Below, one piece after another: positions 8,607-16,530 of a DNA stretch of 60,683 nucleotides. The notes beneath the pieces were generated by a model. The model was not told the DNA's origin, made no database searches, and worked only from the letters and a program-made list of their open reading frames with translations. The stretch comes from an uncultured Anaerolineae bacterium (GTDB lineage Bacteria; Chloroflexota; Anaerolineae; Anaerolineales; Villigracilaceae): positions 1 through 60,683 of the forward strand of contig CAKZJX010000033.1 in assembly GCA_937120535.1 (NCBI GenBank). The letters run 5' to 3'. Each line of letters opens with the position of its first letter. The first letter of the stretch is position 1. Position numbers and translations under genes: made by a program.

Positions 8607-9719
8607 ATGACCAAACCTATCGAAGAGTACTTTGCACCCTGGATTCGGGGCATCCCAATGTACGTCTCAGATCACATCGAACTGGCATGGCGCCAGCCCG
8701 AACTCCACCGCATGATGTCCAACGAGAACCCGCTGCCTCCCTCCGAGAAGGTCATGCAGGCGATCCTGAAATATGGCAAGATGGCCAATCGCTACCCCGA
8801 TCAAGGGCTGGTGGTGCGTAGCAAAATCGCCGAGATCAACGGCCTGGACGGCCCGGAAAATGTGATGATCGGAAACGGCTCGAGCGAGGTGTATGATAAT
8901 ATCTTCCGAATGTTCATTATCCCCCAGCAGGATGAGATCATTCAGCATACCCCGTGCTTTGCCATTTACCAGTTGCGGGGCCGGCTGCTGGGCGCCAAGA
9001 TGGTGGACGTGCCGATGATCTACAAGGACAACTACCTGCACTTCGACCCCGACGGCATTTTGAACGCCATCACCGAACGCACCAAGATCATCGTGATTGC
9101 CAACCCGAATAACCCCACTGGAAACTTCATGGCACCCGAGCATTTCGTCCGCATTGCCGAGACGGGGATCCCCTTTGTGATCGATGAGGCCTATGTCGAA
9201 TATGCCGGCCTACAAATGTCCCAGGTCCCTCTGATCAGAAAATACAAAAACGTGATCATCACTCGCACCCTGTCAAAGGCCTACGGCCTGGCCGGCCTGC
9301 GCTTCGGCTACGCCCTCGGCCACAAAGACGTCATCGCCCAGATCTCAGCGGCCCTTCTCCCTTGGAATGTCGGAACGATCCCGATGTGGGTCGCCCTGGC
9401 CGCCCTGGAGGATCAAGACGCCCTGGCCGAACGTGTCCGCTTCAACAACGAAGAAGTAGACTACATCACCGAAGCCCTGAGCGACATCCCCGGCCTGGTG
9501 GTTTTCCCCTCCAAAGCCAACTATATCCTGTTTGACTGTGGCCCCACCGGCCACACCAACAAGGAGGTATTGGAGTTCGCCCTGAGTCGTGGCATTATCC
9601 TGCGCGGCGAGAGCAAGAAGTATGGGAGCGATGGTTGGTTCCGCGTCACCATCGGCACCCGTGAGGAGAATCGCCTGTTCGTCAAGACAATTCGCGAGTT
9701 CTTCGGCACGAAAGACTGA
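8607..9719 (+). CDS. HisC-like PLP-dependent aminotransferase (fold type I)
   Basis: A 370-residue class I/II aminotransferase closest in pattern to histidinol-phosphate aminotransferases. It has PNNPTG (167-172), DEAY (193-196) and the PLP lysine in TLSKAYGLAGLRFGY (Lys224), followed by the arginine that binds the PLP phosphate. HisC makes histidinol phosphate in histidine synthesis, but no other his gene is nearby, and the operon holds a demethylase, an aldolase and a phosphatase. It may therefore act on another amino or keto phosphate. A GGGAG site precedes the ATG by eight bases. Family certain, substrate open. Confidence 0.85.
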   Translation: MTKPIEEYFAPWIRGIPMYVSDHIELAWRQPELHRMMSNENPLPPSEKVMQAILKYGKMANRYPDQGLVVRSKIAEINGLDGPENVMIGNGSSEVYDNIFRMFIIPQQDEIIQHTPCFAIYQLRGRLLGAKMVDVPMIYKDNYLHFDPDGILNAITERTKIIVIANPNNPTGNFMAPEHFVRIAETGIPFVIDEAYVEYAGLQMSQVPLIRKYKNVIITRTLSKAYGLAGLRFGYALGHKDVIAQISAALLPWNVGTIPMWVALAALEDQDALAERVRFNNEEVDYITEALSDIPGLVVFPSKANYILFDCGPTGHTNKEVLEFALSRGIILRGESKKYGSDGWFRVTIGTREENRLFVKTIREFFGTKD

Positions 9720-9788
9720 CCCTGTGGAGAAGAGCAAAGGTCTCTCCTTCCTGGGCCGGCCCCTCTGCCCAGTCCGATGGAGGTAACG

Positions 9789-10550
9789 ATGTCCAAAATC
9801 AAAGCTGTACTTTTCGATCAGGACGGCGTGATCATCGACACTGAGCGCGATGGTCACCGTGTCTCATTCAACCTGATGTTCAAAGAATTTGGCTTCACTG
9901 ACGAGTGGGACGTGGACTACTACCACGAACTGCTGCAAATTGCCGGCGGCAAAGAGCGCATGAAACACCATTGGAAGACCCGAGGCTTCTCTCGGCCCTT
10001 CACTGAGGAAGAGATTGACGCTCTCATCCCCCAAATGCATAAGCGCAAAACAGCTATCTTTGTGGAACTGATCGAGTCCGGGAGTCTCCCTTTGCGGCCG
10101 GGTATTCGCCGGTTCATGAAAGAAGCCATGGAAGCAGGGCTGAAAATAGGTGTATGCACCACCTCCAACGAACAGGCTGCAAAAGCCATCACCGAAAAGA
10201 TTCTGGCCGACATTCGCTTCGATATTGTGCTGGCCGGCGACGTGGTGAGCAAGAAAAAACCCGACCCAGAAATCTACAACCTAGCCCTTGCCCGTCTCGG
10301 CCTGAGCCCTGATGAAGCTTTCGTTGTGGAAGATTCACGCAACGGTGTGCTGGCCGCCAAAGCCGCCGGCCTGAAGACCTTGGTGACCACCAACTATTAC
10401 ACAGAGAAGGAGGACGTCAGCGGCGCTGACATTATTGTCACCTGCCTAGGCGACCCAGAAGGCGAGAAAGCCATCTTGCGCCAGGGCGAATTACCGGGCT
10501 TTGACGGCGTCGTTCACGCGAGCCAAGTGTTAGAAGTCTTCGGCAAGTAA
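9789..10550 (+). CDS. HAD-superfamily hydrolase (beta-phosphoglucomutase-like)
   Basis: A 253-residue HAD phosphatase or phosphomutase. Motif I is LFDQDGVIIDTE (nucleophile Asp10, acid/base Asp12), motif II lies around CTTSNEQ, motif III is the lysine in SKKKPDPEIY, and motif IV is VVEDSRNG. A helical cap (about 20-95) places it with the beta-PGM/CbbY group acting on small phosphorylated metabolites. The start at 9789 has GGAGG five bases upstream; the earlier in-frame ATG at 9777 lies within that ribosome site. It ends the rightward operon and is followed by a strong hairpin. With the aldolase and aminotransferase it suggests a pathway through phosphorylated intermediates. Confidence 0.87.
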   Translation: MSKIKAVLFDQDGVIIDTERDGHRVSFNLMFKEFGFTDEWDVDYYHELLQIAGGKERMKHHWKTRGFSRPFTEEEIDALIPQMHKRKTAIFVELIESGSLPLRPGIRRFMKEAMEAGLKIGVCTTSNEQAAKAITEKILADIRFDIVLAGDVVSKKKPDPEIYNLALARLGLSPDEAFVVEDSRNGVLAAKAAGLKTLVTTNYYTEKEDVSGADIIVTCLGDPEGEKAILRQGELPGFDGVVHASQVLEVFGK

Positions 10551-10571
10551 CCGCCCCACACATTCCAGGTC

Positions 10572-10615
10572 ATCGAAGGCCAAACGTTGAGGCTTGCCGA
10601 CGGTTGGCCTTCGAT
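10572..10615. terminator. Bidirectional hairpin between convergent genes
   Basis: A perfect 12-base-pair inverted repeat (ATCGAAGGCCAA at 10572-10583, its complement at 10604-10615) with a 20-base loop separates the HAD gene from the converging phosphate transporter. It touches the transporter stop codon. There is no clear U-run on either side, so termination is likely but weaker than for a classical site. Confidence 0.6.
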
Positions 10616-11604
10616 CAGAATAACAAGGCCCGTTGCAACAGCCAGTACGTGCTGGCGGCGATCAGGGCCGTGGCTGGAATCGTCAGAAACCAGGCAATTG
10701 CGATCTCCTGGGCCACCCCCCAGCGAATCTTATTCACCCGTTCGGCCGCACCCACGCCTATGATCGAAGAACTTACCACCTGAGTGGTGCTCACCGGTCC
10801 CCCCACCACAGAGGCCCCTACGATCACGACAGCCGAAGCCAGTTGCGAAGTAAAACCATCCACCGGCCGAATCTTGAAAAATTTATATCCCAAGGTGCGG
10901 ATCAAACGCCACCCCCCCAAGGCCGTTCCCAACCCCATCATTGAAGCACAACTCAGAATCACCCAAAACGGCACGTAGAAGGTTGGCAAGTAGTTGCCGA
11001 TCACCAGGGCCAGGGTGATAATGCCCATGGTCTTCTGAGCGTCATTCGTGCCATGGCTAAGCGAGAGCGCCGAAGCGGTCAACAACTGGCAGCGTCGAAA
11101 CAGAGAATTCACGCGCGGGGTGGCTTTCCAGCACAGCAAGAGCGTGATGCGCAACACTACGTATCCCACCACAAACCCCAAAATCGGGGACGCGAATAAA
11201 GCGATCAACACCTTCTCCAAGCCGCTGATCCGGATCGCTCCCCAGCCGGCGCCCATCACCACAGCCCCTAAAAATCCCCCAATCAGGGTATGCGAGGAGC
11301 TGCTTGGAATGCCCAGATACCAGGTCAGCAAATTCCAACTGATGGCGCCTATTAGCGCCGCCAGAACCACCGCAACGTCAATCGCCTGAGCAGACACAAT
11401 CTCCTCGCCGATGGTCTTCGCAACCGCCATCCCAAAGAGAAAGGGGCCGGCCAAATTGGCCAGAGCAGCCACGCTCAGCGCAGAGCGCGGCGCAAAGGCC
11501 TGCGAAGAGATCATCGTAGCCACGACATTGCTGGAATCGTGCATGCCGTTCAAGAAATTGAACAACAGCGCCAAGACAATCACAATCAGCGTCAACGGGT
11601 CCAT
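10615..11604 (-). CDS. pit: PiT-family inorganic phosphate transporter
   Basis: A 329-residue integral membrane protein of the PiT (PHO4) family, which takes up phosphate by symport with a cation. The duplicated family signature is visible: FLNGMHDSSNVVATMI near the N-terminus and ALSLSHGTNDAQKTMG in the second half, plus GGPVSTTQVVSSSIIG near the C-terminus. It is short compared with E. coli PitA (about 500), which is usual for the compact bacterial and archaeal form that pairs with a PhoU-like protein. It lies 10 bases after the PhoU-like gene in one operon from the promoter at 12263-12291. Confidence 0.93.
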   Translation of the reverse strand: MDPLTLIVIVLALLFNFLNGMHDSSNVVATMISSQAFAPRSALSVAALANLAGPFLFGMAVAKTIGEEIVSAQAIDVAVVLAALIGAISWNLLTWYLGIPSSSSHTLIGGFLGAVVMGAGWGAIRISGLEKVLIALFASPILGFVVGYVVLRITLLLCWKATPRVNSLFRRCQLLTASALSLSHGTNDAQKTMGIITLALVIGNYLPTFYVPFWVILSCASMMGLGTALGGWRLIRTLGYKFFKIRPVDGFTSQLASAVVIVGASVVGGPVSTTQVVSSSIIGVGAAERVNKIRWGVAQEIAIAWFLTIPATALIAASTYWLLQRALLF

Positions 11605-11614
11605 TCTTGACCTA

Positions 11615-12235
11615 TCACGTGCTCTTCACCACGATATTGGCGATGATATTGGCGGCCTCATCCCCCCGATCGGCGGCATTGCTCAAATGACGATAGACCT
11701 CGCGCAGTTTCAACATTCGAACCACCTGTTGAAGATCGTGCACATGACTAAACAAATCGGCCAGGGCTTCGCGATACACCCCTTCCACGCGATTTTCTAG
11801 CGCTTTTGCCCGTTGCGCATGCTCAGCAGCCACATTGGGATGACGTTCCAGGCGATCCACCGCCATCAACAGTTCATAGGCTGCATCTCGCAGCAAAGTG
11901 GCCATGCGTTGCATGTAAACGGTCGGCTCAACGTTGAGAATTTCCATTTCACTCACCGTGGTATAGGCATAGTCCACCACATCATCAATGCTGCGAGAAA
12001 GGGCAAACAAATCCTCGCGATCAAAAGGCGTGACAAAGGTACGGTTCAGCTCATCGATAAAAATACGACGCACTTCGTCGGCTTCTTTCTCCTTGCGAGT
12101 TACCTGCTCCGAAGCAGACTGATCATACGTTGCCAAATAGCGGCACAATGCATCCATGCCTTCTAAGGTGAGCGTTGCTTGCTCATGCAGCAATTCAATG
12201 AACTTATTATGACGTTTCTTCAGCCAAGACGGCAT
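11615..12235 (-). CDS. PhoU-like DUF47 family protein
   Basis: A 206-residue, largely helical protein of the DUF47 (TIGR00153, PhoU-like) family. Genes of this family commonly sit beside pit and are thought to regulate it. The start at 12235 follows AAGGAGCTGGCT and gives the family-typical beginning MPSWLKKRHNKF; an in-frame upstream start would run through the promoter. The helical repeats contain conserved acidic clusters (KEADEVRR, SIDDVVDYAY) that in PhoU-like proteins bind metal. It is the first gene of the phosphate operon. Confidence 0.9.
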   Translation of the reverse strand: MPSWLKKRHNKFIELLHEQATLTLEGMDALCRYLATYDQSASEQVTRKEKEADEVRRIFIDELNRTFVTPFDREDLFALSRSIDDVVDYAYTTVSEMEILNVEPTVYMQRMATLLRDAAYELLMAVDRLERHPNVAAEHAQRAKALENRVEGVYREALADLFSHVHDLQQVVRMLKLREVYRHLSNAADRGDEAANIIANIVVKST

Positions 12236-12262
12236 AGCCAGCTCCTTGAAGGGGTGCAACGG

Positions 12263-12291
12263 ATTGTACACCAACCTAACGATAATGTTAA
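12263..12291 (-). promoter_or_regulatory. Promoter of the DUF47-pit operon
   Basis: On the minus strand TTAACA (12291-12286), 17 bases, TACAAT (12268-12263). A start near 12256 gives a 20-base leader containing the ribosome site. A perfect 10-base palindrome TTCGATCGAA (12299-12308) lies just upstream, between this promoter and the rightward -10 box, and could be an operator. Confidence 0.65.
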
Positions 12292-12313
12292 GGATGAATT
12301 CGATCGAACTACG

Positions 12314-12319
12314 TATAAT
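12314..12319 (+). promoter_or_regulatory. -10 box next to the ankyrin gene (possible leaderless start)
   Basis: A perfect TATAAT lies seven bases before a GTG codon (12327) that begins the conserved part of the ankyrin protein. The transcription start would fall on or next to that GTG. No good -35 box is seen at the usual distance. Confidence 0.4.
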
Positions 12320-12326
12320 CTTAAAC

Positions 12327-13007
12327 GTGACGTTGGACTTCTTTGCAGCCATCCGAGCAGGCAATCGTCAAAAGGTCGAGCAACTGCTGCTGCTCGACCC
12401 GAGTCTGGTTCATGCCCGCGAGCGCGGCCTTACGCCGGTTTTGGTGGCCGCCTACCACTTTCACATGGATCTGGCTAACTTCCTGGCCGATAAAACGGTG
12501 GTGCTCAACATCTTCGAGGCCGCCGCCACCGGCCGCATCACCCACCTAGCTCGCATCCTGGCGCGCACCCCAGACCTGGTCAACACCTTCTCAGAAGATG
12601 GCCTTCATCCCCTGGCGCTGGCTTGTTTCTACGGACACGTTGATGCCGCCCTTTACTTGATTCGGGCCGGCGCATCGCTCAATGCACCGACTAACAACGC
12701 GTGGCAAGCCACAGCACTTCATTTAGCGACCATGAACCGGCATGCTGAGATCGTCAGGTTGCTGCTCGAGCACGGCGCCAATCCTAATGTCCGTCAACGC
12801 GGCGGCCTCACGCCCCTCCACCTTGCGGCCGCCAACAACGATGTCCAAATCATTCAAATGCTGATCCTCGGCGGGGCAGACCTACACATCCGATCCAACG
12901 ACGGCAAACTGCCGGTAACTCTTGCGCGCGAGTTGGGCAATGAGCAGGCGATGGATCTCCTGCAGCGCGAAATCACCAAACGCTTGCGAATTGGCACCGG
13001 CAAGTAA
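12327..13007 (+). CDS. Ankyrin-repeat protein
   Basis: About 226 residues, nearly all ankyrin repeats. Five to six 33-residue units are visible, with the consensus clearest in TALHLATMNRHAEIVRLL and TPLHLAAANNDVQIIQML. Such repeats bind other proteins and carry no activity themselves. There is no signal peptide or membrane segment, so it should be cytoplasmic. The start is uncertain: GTG 12327 sits at the expected transcription start of a TATAAT box and begins at VTLDFFAAIRAGN, a typical opening; ATG 12294 and 12246 are in frame but lie in the divergent promoter region. It is transcribed away from the phosphate operon. The partner is unknown. Confidence 0.8.
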   Translation: MTLDFFAAIRAGNRQKVEQLLLLDPSLVHARERGLTPVLVAAYHFHMDLANFLADKTVVLNIFEAAATGRITHLARILARTPDLVNTFSEDGLHPLALACFYGHVDAALYLIRAGASLNAPTNNAWQATALHLATMNRHAEIVRLLLEHGANPNVRQRGGLTPLHLAAANNDVQIIQMLILGGADLHIRSNDGKLPVTLARELGNEQAMDLLQREITKRLRIGTGK

Positions 13008-13165
13008 GCACATCGTCGGCGCAGCACTTATTCAGCGTGGATCTACCTGAGCGATGGGGAGGATAACCTTAAAAACTCCGTTTTGCCTTACAATCATGTA
13101 GAGTAAAGGATTAAAATGGTTATATAATATCAACAAACCCAAAAACAATGTAAGGAGGAAATACG

Positions 13166-13570
13166 ATGACTTCACTCATAGCAATTGAAGGAATCGGGGA
13201 GGTATACGCCAAAAAATTGGCTCAAGCCGGCATCCGCTCGACGGAGGCATTGCTCGCTCGGGCGGCCACGCGCAAAGACCGCAAAGCCCTTGCTCAAGAA
13301 ACCGGCATCTCTGAGGAGAAAATTCTCGAATGGGTCAACCGCGCCGATCTATTCCGTGTCCCCGGCATTGGAGAGGAGTACAGCGATCTGCTGGAGAATG
13401 CCGGGGTGGACACGGTCGCAGAACTCAGCCGACGCAATGCAGAGAATCTGCACGAGGCGATGGTCAAGGTCAACGCAGAGAAGAATCTCGTCAACCGCAT
13501 GCCTTCGGTCAAAATGGTCCAAGCCTGGATCCAGGCTGCCAAGTCGCTGCCGCGCCTGGTGGAATACTGA
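13166..13570 (+). CDS. DUF4332 helix-hairpin-helix protein
   Basis: A 134-residue protein with two helix-hairpin-helix-like units: IEGIGEVYAKKLAQAGI (residues 6-22) and VPGIGEEYSDLLENAGV (about 69-85). This is the DUF4332 pattern, related to the DNA-binding HhH motifs of ligases and polymerases. A strong ribosome site (TAAGGAGG) precedes the ATG and a TATAAT lies at 13123-13128, without a clear -35 box. A textbook terminator follows, so it is a single-gene unit. Family members are believed to bind nucleic acid, but no activity is established. Confidence 0.85.
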   Translation: MTSLIAIEGIGEVYAKKLAQAGIRSTEALLARAATRKDRKALAQETGISEEKILEWVNRADLFRVPGIGEEYSDLLENAGVDTVAELSRRNAENLHEAMVKVNAEKNLVNRMPSVKMVQAWIQAAKSLPRLVEY

Positions 13571-13613
13571 GGCCGGCCCTTCCACAGCTATCACCACTGT
13601 CTTTCCGCAAGCC

Positions 13614-13656
13614 AACAAAGCGCTTCCGGCAACAGCAAGAAGCGCTTTGTTTTTTC
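13614..13656 (+). terminator. Rho-independent terminator after the DUF4332 gene
   Basis: A 13-base-pair stem (AACAAAGCGCTTC at 13614-13626, complement at 13639-13651), a 12-base loop and a run of six T. It acts only in the plus direction. Confidence 0.9.
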
Positions 13657-13673
13657 TTGGCACGCTGCGTGGC

Positions 13674-14021
13674 CTATTCTTTGGGGATCCCTATCTGAAT
13701 CATCCCATCTACAACCCGCACCGGATAGGCCGGAATATCCACCACGGCCGGCATCTGCATCACCCGGCCAGTACGAATATCGAACTCAGCGCCGTGGCGC
13801 GGACAGATAATATGATAGCCCTCTATGTCCCCATCTCCTAGGGGGCCATCGTCGTGGGTGCAAATATCGCTAATAGCAAAATATTGGCCGGCAATATTGA
13901 ACACAACGATTGAACGATCGCCTACGTTTACGAACAATCGCTCTCCATTGGGAAGCTCCAAAACTGGGGCGATATCCACGTAGTCGAGTTGATCGGCAGG
14001 ATAGGTCGTATAGTTGAACAT
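13674..14021 (-). CDS. Rieske [2Fe-2S] protein (NirD/ferredoxin type) at the end of the suf cluster
   Basis: A 115-residue soluble Rieske domain. Cluster ligands are Cys54 and His56 (CTHDDGPLGDG) and Cys73 and His76 (CPRHGAEFD), the standard C-x-H and C-x2-H pattern. There is no membrane anchor. The ATG at 14021 follows GAGGAAGCA. It lies 47 bases after sufU and is probably co-transcribed with it. Small Rieske ferredoxins close suf clusters in several Gram-positive-like lineages, where an electron-supply role in assembly is likely but not proven. Confidence 0.9.
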   Translation of the reverse strand: MFNYTTYPADQLDYVDIAPVLELPNGERLFVNVGDRSIVVFNIAGQYFAISDICTHDDGPLGDGDIEGYHIICPRHGAEFDIRTGRVMQMPAVVDIPAYPVRVVDGMIQIGIPKE

Positions 14022-14068
14022 TGCTTCCTCGATCAAGAAATCGGTGAGGCAACAGCAGGTTCTCGGGA

Positions 14069-14464
14069 TTACTCTACCAGCTCGTCGCCAGCTTCGCCCA
14101 GACCATAGGCGCCTGCCTTGAGCGCCTTGAGCGAGAGCAGGGCGCACTTCAGCCGCACTGGGCCAAGCTCAATGCCGAGCATGTCCAAGATGTCCTGTTT
14201 CGTCAGGCGCTTGATCTCTTCGAGCGACTTGCCGATGATCGACTCCATGAGCAAATCCGCCGAGGCCTGAGAGATGGCGCAGCCGCGGCCATCAAAGCGA
14301 GCGTCGGCTACTCGTCCATCTGAGTCCAGTCGCAGATACACCTCAATGTGATCACCGCATAGAGGGTTGCTGTCGGCAAAGAAAATATCGCACGGCTCGA
14401 GCTTTCCCCGATAGGAGGGATTTTTGTAGTGCTCGATGATCAGTTCACGGTAGAGATCATCCAT
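14069..14464 (-). CDS. sufU: SufU iron-sulfur assembly protein
   Basis: A 131-residue SufU/IscU-fold protein. The zinc or cluster ligands are Cys36 and Asp38 (NPLCGDH), Cys62 (GRGCAIS) and Cys107 (RLKCALL). The insertion between the second and third ligands (LEEIKRLTKQDILDML) marks SufU rather than IscU. In Firmicutes, SufU accepts persulfide sulfur from SufS; here it directly follows sufS, six bases apart, which fits that role. Confidence 0.95.
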   Translation of the reverse strand: MDDLYRELIIEHYKNPSYRGKLEPCDIFFADSNPLCGDHIEVYLRLDSDGRVADARFDGRGCAISQASADLLMESIIGKSLEEIKRLTKQDILDMLGIELGPVRLKCALLSLKALKAGAYGLGEAGDELVE

Positions 14465-14470
14465 GGAAGA

Positions 14471-15694
14471 TCAGCCAAAGAGTTTTTTGACTTTGTAAAT
14501 CCCGTCCACCAACAGATCGATCTCCTCGCAGGTATTGTATAAGTAGAACGAAGCGCGCGTGGTGGCCGGAATGCCAAATTTCTCATGCAGCGGCTGCGCA
14601 CAATGATGCCCAGCGCGCACAGCAATACCCTCCCGATCGAGAATTTGCGCCACATCATGAGGATGGACACCATCCAGGACAAACGCTGCAACTCCACCTC
14701 TCTTCTCTGCCGGGGGACCAAAGACGCGCAAGCCGGGGATCTCCTCCAGGCGATCAAGGGCGTAGGCGATCATCTCGCGCTCATGGGCGGCAATCGCCGG
14801 CATGCCGATGCCAGACAAATAGTCCACCGCTGCGCCAAAGCCAACGGCCTCGGCGATGGCCGGCGTGCCGGCCTCGAATTTATGAGGCAGGACGTTGGGC
14901 CGGAAGGAGCGCAGTTTGACCTCCTTGATCATATCGCCGCCGCCTATGAAGGGAGGCATGGCCTCCAGAAGATGCGCCTTCCCATAAAGCACGCCGATGC
15001 CGGTAGGCCCACACATCTTATGCGCCGAGAAGACCAGAAAGTCGGCATCGAGCGCCTGCACATCCACTTGAAGATGAGGCACAGACTGGGCCCCATCCAC
15101 CAGGGTCACTGCGCCGGCCTGATGCGCCAAACGGATGATCTCCTGGGCTGGGTTAATCGTCCCCAACACGTTCGAGACGTGGGTGAAGGCCACCAACTTT
15201 GGCATGCGTTCCAGGAGCGAGCGATAGGCATCTAGATCGAGGAGGCCATCTTCGGTGACGGGGATAAACGCCAACTCCAGACTGCGCTCAGCAGCCAGAA
15301 TCTGCCACGGCACCAGGTTCGAATGGTGCTCCATCTCGGTGAGCACAACCAGATCGCCGGCCTTGAGTTGCGAACGTCCCCAAGCGTAAACCACGAGGTT
15401 GATCGCCTCTGTGGCATTGCGCGTGTAGATCACTTGGCGGGCCGAAGGAGCATTAATGAACCGGGCGATTTTCTCGCGCGCCTGTTCATAAAGCGCTGTC
15501 GACTCCTCAGCCAAGGTATGCACGCCGCGGTGAATGTTAGCGTTCGAACGACGATAGAAGTCGTTCATCGCCTCGATCACTGCCAGAGGCTTTTGCGAGG
15601 TGGCGGTCGAATCTAAGTAGACCAGCCGGGCACCACTGGCTACCTGACGGGCGAGGATCGGAAAATCGTTGCGGACTACTTGAACATCCAACAT
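14471..15694 (-). CDS. sufS: SufS cysteine desulfurase
   Basis: A 407-residue group II cysteine desulfurase that takes sulfur from cysteine for iron-sulfur cluster assembly. The PLP lysine is Lys226 in FSAHKMCGPTGIGVLYG, and the persulfide cysteine is Cys365 in VRAGHHCAQPLH. The short loop around Cys365 is typical of SufS rather than IscS/NifS. The start at 15694 has only a weak ribosome site, so it may depend on coupling to the small gene upstream. It forms a unit with sufU. Confidence 0.95.
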   Translation of the reverse strand: MLDVQVVRNDFPILARQVASGARLVYLDSTATSQKPLAVIEAMNDFYRRSNANIHRGVHTLAEESTALYEQAREKIARFINAPSARQVIYTRNATEAINLVVYAWGRSQLKAGDLVVLTEMEHHSNLVPWQILAAERSLELAFIPVTEDGLLDLDAYRSLLERMPKLVAFTHVSNVLGTINPAQEIIRLAHQAGAVTLVDGAQSVPHLQVDVQALDADFLVFSAHKMCGPTGIGVLYGKAHLLEAMPPFIGGGDMIKEVKLRSFRPNVLPHKFEAGTPAIAEAVGFGAAVDYLSGIGMPAIAAHEREMIAYALDRLEEIPGLRVFGPPAEKRGGVAAFVLDGVHPHDVAQILDREGIAVRAGHHCAQPLHEKFGIPATTRASFYLYNTCEEIDLLVDGIYKVKKLFG

Positions 15695-15717
15695 CGCACA
15701 AAGGGCCTAATCGGACA

Positions 15718-16098
15718 CTAGTAATCGGGGATCTCTGTTTGCTTCTGCTTCTTAGCCGATTTCTTGCTGCTTGCCAGTCGAATGTGCTCCGAATTAATTG
15801 GATACCATAGAATGCGATCGGGAACCATCCAGCCGTCAGTCAAGAAGACATTGGAACGGAACTGAACCGCTACCAGTTTGTTATCTACCTGCACCACAAT
15901 TCCTTTGACCCAGCCACGTACACGTTCACCGTTTTTCTCGTGATCGCAATAGACTTCCACCGCGTCGCCAACCTCAAACAAACACTCTGTCACTGGCGCG
16001 CGCATGTAGGAGATTTGGGAGGTCAAGCGCAGATCTCGGATCAATCGTCGCTCAGGAGGAGGGGTTGTGGATTTGGTAGGTTTGTTGTTCATTTTCAT
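15718..16098 (-). CDS. Conserved small protein of unknown function inside the suf cluster
   Basis: A 126-residue protein that I do not recognise. The first 30 residues are basic and proline-rich. The middle (about 38-100) reads as a compact beta-rich fold with FEVGDAVEVYCDHEKNGERV and GIVVQVDNKLVAVQF, reminiscent of Tudor/KOW/SH3-like barrels. The C-terminus is lysine-rich (SSKKSAKKQKQ), which suggests nucleic-acid or protein binding. It is the first gene of the sufS-sufU-Rieske unit and has its own promoter (16221-16248) and an adjacent palindrome, so it may be functionally tied to cluster assembly or its control. Confidence 0.7.
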   Translation of the reverse strand: MKMNNKPTKSTTPPPERRLIRDLRLTSQISYMRAPVTECLFEVGDAVEVYCDHEKNGERVRGWVKGIVVQVDNKLVAVQFRSNVFLTDGWMVPDRILWYPINSEHIRLASSKKSAKKQKQTEIPDY

Positions 16099-16220
16099 GA
16101 CCCTATCTCTCTCGCAAGGTGGGATAAATAAAGATCAAACGACAGGTGGGTAACATCCTATCACCACAGGGTGAGAAACCCGCCAGAGCTGGGCGTTGAT
16201 GTATTCCTTTCAAATTGTTC

Positions 16221-16248
16221 ATTATATTACTAACTTGTCTCTTTGCAA
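16221..16248 (-). promoter_or_regulatory. Second suf promoter (drives 15718-16098, sufS, sufU)
   Basis: On the minus strand TTGCAA (16248-16243), 16 bases and a perfect TATAAT (16226-16221). The start near 16214 leaves a leader of about 115 bases. Confidence 0.65.
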
Positions 16249-16251
16249 ACC

Positions 16252-16267
16252 TTTGCACTTGTGCAAA
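16252..16267. promoter_or_regulatory. 16-bp palindrome, candidate operator
   Basis: TTTGCAC-TT-GTGCAAA is a perfect 7-2-7 inverted repeat three bases upstream of the -35 box at 16243-16248. The position fits an activator or repressor site. It does not match the SufR or IscR motifs that I know. Confidence 0.5.
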
Positions 16268-16461
16268 ATTCGAAAGTTTGTCCTTAAGATCTGCTTGAGC
16301 GCACTTCAAAAGAGTTAGGCTCATGCTAGCCGAGGGGTGGGTGAGGCCCCCTCCTCCCACACAGGCCAGAGCTCGCCCTGGCCGGCATGAACACACCCCT
16401 CTGAGGAGCAGTCTCCTCTCCTTGCCGCTCCATGGCGATGTCTGGCGACATAGGAAGCGCA

Positions 16462-16499
16462 AAGGGGCATTCCCTCTCGAGGAGAGAGGGAATCCCCTT
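16462..16499. terminator. Strong hairpin after sufD (no U-run)
   Basis: AAGGGGCATTCCCTCTC (16462-16478) pairs with 16484-16499 around a five-base loop, 16 pairs with one bulged C. It lies 32 bases after the sufD stop and would end or slow transcription of sufCBD, or protect its 3' end. A smaller hairpin (GGCCAG/CTGGCC, about 16362-16381) lies further on. The rest of 16268-16530 holds no convincing gene. Confidence 0.5.
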
Positions 16500-16530
16500 A
16501 TCCGTAGAGAAAGCCGAGAATTCTCCACCG

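Noticed and set aside
15310-15330. tRNA T-arm-like GGTTCGAAT
   Set aside because: It is in the sufS coding region, with no cloverleaf around it.
16103-16528. Minus-strand open frame between sufD and the small suf gene
   Set aside because: Arginine- and cysteine-rich, spans the hairpin and a promoter, no ribosome site and no family.
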